Source: Brassica napus
Taxonomy: Eukaryota > Streptophyta > Magnoliopsida > Brassicales > Brassicaceae
Length of the DNA: 64,000 nt
Direction: 5' to 3'
Assembly: GCF_020379485.1 (NCBI RefSeq)
Contig: NC_063452.1
Coordinates: 55,023,377-55,087,376, forward strand
The first letter of the stretch is position 1; every line of letters starts with the position of its first letter. The translations under genes were made by a program, and so were the position numbers. This document shows, piece by piece, positions 57,067-64,000 of the stretch. The notes beneath the pieces were generated by a model, which did no database searches, had not been told where the DNA came from, and saw only the letters and a program-made list of their open reading frames with translations.

Positions 57067-59440
57067 GTGCGATGCAGTATGAAGATAAAATCAAATATGA
57101 GCAAAGCTTTTGACCGGATCGAGTGGGGCTTTCTATGTAAAGTACTGGCGCGATTCGGCTTTCATGAGGTTTGGATATCCTGGATCATGACCTGCATGAC
57201 GTCAGTGTCTTACTCTTACTTGGTGAACGGCACGGCACAAGGGAAAGTGAATCCGTCTAGAGGAATCAGACAAGGCGACCCTCTCTCACCTTACCTCTTC
57301 ATTCTTTGCTCGGAAGTCTTATCGGGTTTATTGAAGAAGGCGCGGTAAACAGGAAAAGTTGTGGGAGTCAAGGTAGCTCGCAGTTGCCCGACTATTAACC
57401 ATCTCTTATTCGCCGACGACACGATGATCTTCAGTAGGACAGACCCCCGAAGCTGCAAGGCTCTGATCTCTATTCTTCGGAAATATGAGACGGCTTCTGG
57501 GCAGTTCATCAACTTGGATAAGTCACCAATTACTTTCTCCGCAAAGACTCCAGTAGCAACTAAGAGACGAGTCAGAGCCGAACTACACATTCTTAACGAG
57601 GGGGACTTGGTAGATACCTAGGACTTCCGGAGCACTTCGGCCGGCGTAAGAGAGACATATTCGCTGCGTTGATTGACTGTATCCGCCAGCGTTCTCACAG
57701 TTGGACCACTAGATTCCTTTCTGGGGCAGGGAAGTTGATTCTCTTGAAATCGGTTTTGACCGCCTTGCCAACATACACGATGTCCTGTTTCAAACTTCCG
57801 AGGTCCCTTTGCAAACAAATCCAAAGCATCCTTACGAGATTCTGGTGGGATAATTCCCCGGGAGTCAAGAAAATGGATTGGGTCTCTTGGGAGAGAATGG
57901 CTAGGCCTAAGAGTGCAGTGGGGGCTTGGGTTCAGAGAGATTGCTCAATTCAATGATGCCTTGATAGCAAAATTGGCGTGGAGAATACTCAAAGAACCAA
58001 CGACCCTGTTGGCAAAGACCCTCATCGGAAAATATTGTCTGCACTCACCCTTCTTAGAAGTCAAACCCCCTGCCAGTGCATCTCATGGATGGCGTGGGAT
58101 ATTGATAGGTCGAGATCTTCTACTCAAAGGCATGGGCTGGGCCATTGGATCGGGAAGAGATGTTGGGATCTAGACTGAGCCGTGGCTGTCAACGACGGAA
58201 CCAATGGCGCCAATTGGACCCCCAACTTCAGATACGAAAGACTGGAAGGTTTGCAGGCTCATTCTTCATGGAACCAACGACTGGGACATTTCAATGATTC
58301 AACAAGTTTTACCACATTATGAGGAGAGCATTAGGAGGTTGGTCCCTAGTGTTTTCCTAGCGCCTGATGAAAGAGTGTGGCTACCTAACGCATCCAGTCT
58401 GTACACTACGAAGTCGGGTTATGCTCTTGCAAAGCTCTATGTGGGAAGCTCTGACGATCAGGCCTTCAACTGGAAAAAGGGGGTTTGGCAAGTTGATACA
58501 TCCCCAAAGATCAAGCACTTCCTCTGGAAGGCCAACAACAGAGCTTTACCGGTCGGCTCTGTTCTAGAAAGAAGAGGGTTGTCCCTAAATCCAGTATGTA
58601 AACGATGCGGGGCTGTAGAAGCAGAGCGTCATGTGCTCCTTAAGTGTCCTTTCGCAGCAAAAGTTTGGGACTTAGTGCCTAGCTTGTTCAAGCCTGCGAT
58701 GGATGACGTTGATTCTGTTGCGGCCCTCCTCCACCAATGTCGAAAAATGGTGTCTCTGCCTCCTTCTGGGTTGGGCGCAACGCCAATTTACCCTTGGGTT
58801 TTATGGCTACTTTGGTCAAACAGAAACAAACTTCTCTTCGAAGATAAGTTCTTCTCCGAAGATGCCACTGTCCTGAAAGCCTTGCATGATGCTAGAGCTT
58901 GGAAAGCAGCTCAGATAGTTGTCGCAAAACCCTCTCTACCACAAAGTGTGGTTTCGACTTTACATGTTTCTCATGTTGATGCTTGCACTTGGTCCTCCTT
59001 TTCTGATGCAGCATAGGACTCCACTTCAGGGACGGAATTGGATGGCTCATCCGGGACTCATCAAATTCCTTCACCGAAAATCCGTCCGCGTACCGGCGTT
59101 ATGTTCCTTCAGCTCTGGTGGCTGAAGCATTGGCGGTTAAAGCAGCTATGACAGCGGCAATCTCCTCACATGTCAGCAGCTTTTTAGTCTGTTCTGATTC
59201 AAAGACCCTCATCTCACTCTTGAAATCTCATGAACAGGATGTGGTGCTGAAAGGCGTTCTCCACGACATAAGATTCATGGCGCGCTCTTTCACCTCTATC
59301 TCTTTTCAGTTTATTCTGTGTTTAGCAAATGTACAAGCTGACTCTCTCGCTAAAGCAGCTTTAGTTTCCATTCCTGCACCTGTTTCGATTGTTGTTTAAA
59401 CCTTGAAGTTCTTAATTAATAGATGTTTGCTCAAAAAAAA
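57067..59440 (+). pseudogene. 5'-truncated LINE: RT, zf-RVT, RNase H, with 14-bp TSD
   Basis: atctcaaaatacag stands at 57053-57066 and again at 59441-59454 after an A-tail (59433-59440). The insert begins within ORF2 RT (IKSNMSKAFDRIEWGFLCKV, GIRQGDPLSPYLFI, HLLFADDTMIFS), continues through the RT thumb (SCFKLPRSLCKQIQSILTRF), zf-RVT (WKKGVWQVDTSPKIKHFLWK, CKRCGAVEAERHVLLKCPFA) and RNase H (ALAVKAAMTAAISSHVSSFL, FILCLANVQADSLAKAAL). Stops and frameshifts occur at about 57347, 57620, 57955, 58173 and 59016, so it is dead. Copy A preserves the empty site near 41860 (gtcaaaatacataag). Confidence 0.92.
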
Positions 59441-59760
59441 ATCTCAAAATACAGTTTATACCGATACTAAACTGGGAATATTCTCAACAAAAATCATATT
59501 GTAAATATTAGTTTGAACCAGTTAATCTTCATGTAAGCCTTTAAATGATTTCAAGATAGAATATATATGAATGTTGGATATTAATTTTAAATAACAATAT
59601 GAAAGTATTTAAGATGTTCTTCTATGTTAAAATCTTATTTTTGGATATTTGGATATCATCCTAGTTCTTATAACCCATATTGGAATGTATGTTATTAACT
59701 TGTTTGGTATTAACTTGTCTGATAAAATTCTGTTCACGTATTAAAGTTGTGATCAACTTA

Positions 59761-59849
59761 GGTAAATTCCAATAGAACAGCAAAACACCAAATTTAGTGT
59801 AATTTTATTTCTAATAGAACAATAAAAATTACATCATCCCACTAAATTT
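59761..59849. other. Junction between duplication copy B and the CACTA element
   Basis: About 90 bp with 'ccaatagaacagcaaaacacc' and a similar 'ctaatagaacaataaaaatt', AT-rich, possibly a small MITE remnant. Confidence 0.3.
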
Positions 59850-59879
59850 CACTACAAGAAAACACAAATTTAACGACGG

Positions 59880-60290
59880 CCAAAATCGTCGTTATTTCCT
59901 CGGAAAAGAAGAGTTACGAGGAAATGGCGATGAAAGGCGTTTCGTCGTTATATGATTGTCGTAAGAGAATATTCGTCGCCATTTCGTCGTTAATTAGCGA
60001 GGTTAAATATTCCTCGTAAAGAAGAATTAAGCTTTCGTCGTAAAGACCACGTGGGGTTTCCACGTAATGCGGTCGTTGTTTTTCCTCGTAAAAAACTCGT
60101 AAAGGATTCGTCGTAAAAGACCCGCAAAAACCTCTAAACAAATTCGTCGTAATAAAAACGTAAGGAACACGAAAAGCATTCGTCGTAATAGAATCGTAAC
60201 TAAATCCACGTAAAATCCTCGTTAATTAGTCCTCGATATTTCGTCGTTAATTTTCCTCGTTAATACATCGGGAATTAGCGACGTAATTAC
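59880..60290. repeat. CACTA subterminal repeat array
   Basis: A dozen or more variants of tttcgtcgttaa / attcgtcgtaat / cctcgtaaa in both orientations within 410 bp. Such arrays are transposase (TnpA-type) binding sites in this superfamily. The 60-75 codon frames through it are not genes. Confidence 0.75.
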
Positions 60291-60460
60291 TTTGTTTTCT
60301 ATTTACTGAATTTATAAATAAAAATTATATTTATTTAATTTATTAATAAAATTTTAATTGAAATTAAATCGAATAGAAATTTTTTTTTGGCCGAATCAAA
60401 ATGAAATTATATAATATATAAATAAGTTTTGAATTTTAAAATACAATAACAAAAAAAAAA

Positions 60461-62380
60461 CTAATGTTGCATTGCCGCGTCGTAGAATTCCTCGCTCCTT
60501 CTCGAGAGATCTTCCTCGTTGACTTGCACGGATGTCTCGCCTGGAATGGGGTTTTGTTGTCTCATGGTCCTGAACATGGCCTCCCATTCCGGATTTGTGG
60601 CCGCTATGACGTCCAAGAAGTTCTCGAGACCAGTCATACGAGCTGTGAACGACGATTTTGTCGAGGCCAACTCGTTTTGTGTCGACGACAGCTGATGTTG
60701 TGTCGTCTCCAACACGTCGCGCAGCTGAGAGACTTCATCATCCCGTCTCTGGCCATAAGAGGAAGTCGCTCTCGGAACATCGTTGACGGAACCAATCCCC
60801 AACACACGTCCCTTTTTCTTAGGAGCGACCTTAAAAAACAATAAAATATATATTAAAATTTAAATTTTAAAGTAAAATGAAATTAATAAAAAATTTATAT
60901 AAAATTTACCTCCTCGTAAATTCTATCCACTTCTATTGTGGATAAGACGACGGGTGATCCGTCGGCGGACTCCTGCGCCAGCTGGGTCTCACGCTCGTCA
61001 ATACGAGCTGCCACATCATTGTAGATCTTCTCAGACCTCTCATCTACAAATGCGCCCGCCTTGTTCTTGTGGGTCCGATCGAAAAGTTCCATAAGAGTGG
61101 GTAAACGTCCCAACTCCTTGGCCTAAAAACAGTTAAGAAAGTTTTTATTATATATATATATATTAAAAATCAAAAAGTTAAATATTTAAATTACGTACCA
61201 TTTCCAAACGGACGCGGGCGTGTGGCTTTTGGCCCGTACTATGTTGCATCGCCCTGTGGCCGTGCTCATCTACCGAGTTACGGGAGGCGGAACAAGACTG
61301 GGCGACTCTCATGGCATCAGGATCCCTCCAGTAACGGATGAGGCCATCCCACACGTCCGTGGTGATGGTTGAAGGTTTGCCCCGCTCATAGCCCTTCACG
61401 ATCCAGTCACCCTTCCAGTTGGAGACCGTGTCCAACAAACGTTTCTTCGCCTTGTCGATAAACTCTTTCCGCACCTTCTCAGTGACCCCGATGGACCAAT
61501 TAAATTTTTGCTGCAAAAAAAAAATATATTAATAATTAGTTTAGAAAAATAAAATTTAAAAAAATATAAATCAGGAGTAAATTGTAAAAACTTACAGCGT
61601 AAATCTTGAACCACGTCCTTCTGATGTAGATCGGAGTGGATTTCCAGTTGGGATGTGCCATGGAGAAGTAACCTTTAATCGTCTCGGTTACTTCTGTTGC
61701 AAGGCAGTTATCAACCCCAAACCTGAAAAAAAAAAACAAATTCAAAGTTTTAAATATTTATTAAAGTCACAAATGAATTTTAAAAAATAAATGTAACATA
61801 CATACCAAAGAGTTCCTTCAGGTCGGTCGGGGTCTATGATCGGTAAGCCTTCTCTGCCTGGGAAACCGAGAATGTCCTCAACAGTGTACTGAGAGTAAGG
61901 ACTACTCGCTGGCACCATCAAATCAGCATGAACCTGATGGGCGGGCATCTGAGGAGGCACATGAGGAGCTGGCATCGGAGGAGGAGGTACCGGAGGAGGC
62001 ACATGAGGAACTGATGGCGATGCCGTAGAAGAAGGCGAGACTCTCTGAGAAGATTGAGTCTCGGGGACGGTCTCCTGCTGACCCGAAGAACCGGGAGCTG
62101 AAGAAGAGCCGGGAAGTGAAGGCAGATCTAACCGACTGCCCGGTGGACCGAACATCTGCGAGTAGTGAGCACTACGCTGGTGCCTACGAATAGTCTGCAA
62201 AATTTAAATTTATAAATTAAAGTCAAGAGTTAAAAAAAAATTATGAACAGTATTAACTACGTAATTAATAAAATGAGGAAACCTAAATTTTGTAAACTAA
62301 TTTCGTAAACTAAATTCCCTAAACTAACCACCTAATCTAAATTCCCTAAACTACTTAGAGAGGAATGAGAGACTTACCAT
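60461..62380 (-). CDS. CACTA-encoded Ptta/En-Spm plant transposase (TnpA-like), six exons
   Basis: Six exons join with canonical GT/AG sites and no stop: 62380-62378 (the ATG alone, ATG|GTAAGT), 62194-61806, 61722-61596, 61510-61199, 61122-60910, 60829-60461; 470 residues. The N-terminus is Pro/Ser-rich ([40 protein letters not shown]). The plant-transposase (Ptta/En/Spm) domain follows: [75 protein letters not shown]. Next comes [20 protein letters not shown], and a C-terminal coiled-coil-like stretch ([20 protein letters not shown]). It is thought to bind the subterminal repeats. The intact frame suggests recent activity or selection. Confidence 0.85.
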
Positions 62381-62500
62381 TTTCAGAGGAAATGGAGAGG
62401 CTGTAGAGAGGAATTAGAGAGGAAATGAAGAGGGCTGCGGTTTCGCCTATATATAGGATTAGTGTTCGTCGCAAATTCGTCGCAAAATCACGAGGAAAGA

Positions 62501-62796
62501 CAGAGGCCCGTCTTTCGTTTCGTCGTAAGGGCCACGTAAATTAACGAGGATATACAGAGGCCCGTCTTTTATTTAACGTCGTTCTTGCGACGATTCTTGT
62601 TTTTATCATCGATTTTACGTGTGAATAGCGAGGCTTTTTTTTATCACGGGGAGAGACAGAGGCCCGTCTTTCGTTTCGTCGTAAGGGCCACGTAAATTAA
62701 CGAGGATATACAGAGGCCCGTCTTTTATTTAACGTTGTTCTTGCGACGATTCTTGTTTTTATCATCGATTTTACGTGTGAATAGCGAGGCTTTTTT
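62501..62796. repeat. 140-bp direct repeat pair in the CACTA element
   Basis: 62501-62640 and 62657-62796 begin cagaggcccgtctttcgttt and end gtgaatagcgaggctttttt. They differ at about one base. Each also contains cagaggcccgtctttt internally. Confidence 0.8.
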
Positions 62797-62820
62797 TGCT
62801 AACCCCTAAAATCTTAAACC

Positions 62821-62892
62821 CCAAACCTCAAACCCTATCTTTCTTATCTCCAAACCTCAAACCCTATCTTTCTTATCTCCAAACCTCAAACC
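62821..62892. repeat. 29-bp minisatellite before the Ulp1 fragment
   Basis: ccaaacctcaaaccctatct plus ttcttatct is repeated at 62821 and 62850, with a third partial unit at 62879. The aaaccct words are telomere-like, but the unit is not telomeric. Confidence 0.6.
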
Positions 62893-63079
62893 TGTGTACG
62901 CTGTAAAGTACATTGAATGTGATCATGCTCTTGGGGTCTCCTTTGACCCTAAAGACTTTGCTAGGTGCAACGCGAAGAAAATGAGGGATAATATGGCGGT
63001 GGATATATGGAAGGAGCTTGTTGATCAGCATTTGAAAGAAAATGTGGATGGTGATAAGTTCGTGGGCATGTATGATTAG
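62893..63079 (+). pseudogene. Ulp1-type (C48) SUMO-protease C-terminal fragment
   Basis: The plus frame reads VYAVKYIECDHALGVSFDPK, then DFARCNAKKMRDNMAVDIWK, ELVDQHLKENVDGDKF and a stop at 63077-63079. V-Y-A-V-K-Y-I-E-C and the following helix match the end of Ulp1/C48 domains carried by Brassicaceae transposons. The catalytic Cys segment would lie just upstream but is replaced by the 29-bp repeats. There is no start codon in this frame. It is a captured or decayed remnant. Confidence 0.6.
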
Positions 63080-63176
63080 ATTTGTGTTTGTATTTGAACT
63101 TGTCTTTGTATTTGAACATGATTTTTTAACGAGCGAAGTATTTGTATTTCAACTTGTCTTTGGGCATGTATGATTA

Positions 63177-63584
63177 GACTTAAAGGTAAGTCGTCTAAAG
63201 AGGTCACTTTTGCAATTGAAAATTAAAAGGGACGACTTAATTTTAAGTCGTCCGGCTTTGTTTGTTAAAAAAAAAAACTTCAGACGACTTATATATAAGT
63301 CGTCTACGAGAAACGGGCTAGTTTTGCATTTGACCGAAAGTTAAAATTTCACGGTAACAGTAAACGTCATAAGAGCCTCGTTAACTTACGTGGAATTAGA
63401 GACGATTTATAATTAAAAAAGCGGACTTAAAGGTAAGTCGTCTAAAGAGGTCACTTTTGCAATTGAAAATTAAAAGGGACGACTTAATTCTAAGTCGTCC
63501 GGCTTTGTTTGTTAAAAAAAAAAACTTCAGACGACTTATATATAAGTCGTCTACGAGAAACGGGCTAGTTTTGCATTTGACCGA
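63177..63584. repeat. 161-bp direct repeats of gacgactta palindromes
   Basis: 63177-63337 and 63424-63584 are identical in length and differ at about one position. Each contains short palindromes (gacgacttaattttaagtcg, gacgacttatatataagtcg), words that continue in several forms to 63990. They are likely subterminal sites. Confidence 0.8.
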
Positions 63585-63943
63585 ATCGTGTCAGATCTTT
63601 GACTATTTCTGGACGACTTATAAAACTTGAAATTTACCTTTCTCCAGACGACTTAGCTGAAAGTCGTCGAGCTGAACGACTTAATTTAAGGTCGTCCGGG
63701 ATAAGCAAGGTTTGACCAGAAAATTGGGAAAAATTCTGGACGACTTTGCTTTCCCCGGACGACTTTAAATTAAGTCTTCTGGAGCGAACCTCGCTCTTTC
63801 CACGTAATTTAACGAGGCTCTTACGACGTTTTAGTCTTACGTGGAAAAAGCGATGTCCGCTTTTTTAATTATAAATTGTCTCTATTTCCACGTAAGTTAA
63901 CGAGGCTCTTACGACGTTTACTGTTACTGTGAAATTTTAACTT
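63338..63943. repeat. About 90-bp inverted repeat
   Basis: 63338-63428 (aagttaaaatttcacggtaa ... aaaaagcggactta) is repeated as its complement at 63854-63943 (gtccgcttttttaattataa ... gtgaaattttaactt) with few mismatches, enclosing the second 161-bp repeat. Confidence 0.75.
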
Positions 63944-64000
63944 TCCCAGAGACGACTGAATTATAAGTCGTCCAGAAATAGTCAAAGACGACTGAATTTT

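Larger units (their letters stand above)
49060..59760. repeat. Segmental duplication copy B
   Basis: Direct-orientation partner of 33705-42160; anchors are listed there. It begins about 105 bp upstream of the HMA gene ATG and therefore contains that gene's promoter region. It is longer than A because of the hAT MITE, two Stowaway-like MITEs, a MULE-like insertion and a LINE. Similarity stops at gtgatcaacttag (59749-59761), shortly before the CACTA element. Between 49200 and 50030 there is no recognised gene: the frame near 49702 is not identifiable. Confidence 0.8.
59850..64000. mobile_element. CACTA (En/Spm) transposon, partial (runs off the window)
   Basis: Starts with the terminal sequence cactacaagaaaacacaaat (59850), the CACTA TIR. 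Subterminal repeats follow at once, then an intact transposase-type gene on minus, a Ulp1 fragment and further arrays of cgtcgtaa / acgagg / acgacttaa words to the window end. The other TIR and any TnpD-type transposase lie outside the window or are absent. It abuts copy B of the segmental duplication. Confidence 0.85.

Noticed and set aside
59914..60209. Minus frames of 60-75 codons in the CACTA end
   Set aside because: They are translations of the tcgtcgtaa subterminal repeats.
62821..62892. Interstitial telomere repeat
   Set aside because: The aaaccct words are part of a 29-bp unit and not tandem 7-mers.

Overview
The window is plant nuclear DNA, most likely Brassica or a close relative in the Brassicaceae. 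The evidence is TIR-NBS-LRR and NDL gene pieces, a cytosolic-type tRNA-Gly, GT/AG introns that are U-rich, a mitochondrial insertion, and a gene order (HMA/HIPP gene plus basic-7S-globulin-type aspartic protease homologues) that recalls the Arabidopsis At5g19090-At5g19120 block as I remember it. Only a small fraction is ordinary host coding sequence. The rest is a layered transposable-element landscape in which target-site duplications (TSDs) and empty sites let the order of insertions be read.

Layout. 1-2.5 kb: a mosaic of broken gene pieces (NB-ARC and TIR fragments and an LLPH-like fragment on minus; a transit-peptide-like exon and two NDL exons on plus). 3.46-6.17 kb: AT-rich, internally repetitive Helitron-like element. 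6.86-22.15 kb: one L1-type LINE (minus) bounded by a 19-bp TSD. It is interrupted by a 9-kb chromodomain Ty3/gypsy retrotransposon (minus, 7022-16024) with nearly identical LTRs, two-knuckle Gag, Met-tRNA primer site and an apparent 118-nt spliceosomal intron between gag and pol. 22.5-32.1 kb: two two-exon aspartic-protease-like genes with degenerate catalytic sites, a third decayed paralogue, MITEs, a 1.3-kb mitochondrial (NUMT) insertion carrying a group II intron domain V, and a tRNA-Gly(GCC) just upstream of the second protease-like gene.

33.7-59.8 kb: an old direct segmental duplication (copy A about 33.7-42.2 kb, copy B about 49.06-59.76 kb) of the region upstream of a three-exon glycine-rich HMA/isoprenylated (HIPP) gene (47.04-48.95 kb). 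The copies differ by insertions: long-TIR MULE-like elements, a TRIM and tandem duplications in A; a hAT MITE, a MULE-like element, MITEs and a 5'-truncated LINE in B. For several of these the other copy preserves the empty site. 59.85 kb to the end: part of a CACTA element with dense subterminal repeats, an apparently intact six-exon Ptta/En-Spm-type accessory transposase gene, a Ulp1-protease C-terminal fragment, and large direct and inverted repeats.

The two observations I rate highest are the gag-pol intron of the Ty3 element, whose retention gives Gag alone and whose removal fuses Gag to Pol in frame, and a set of five or six tiny insertions (11-23 nt, essentially a retroposon tail with an A-run) each flanked by 10-17 bp duplications. 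All homology calls are from reading the translations and from memory of the families; no database search was run.
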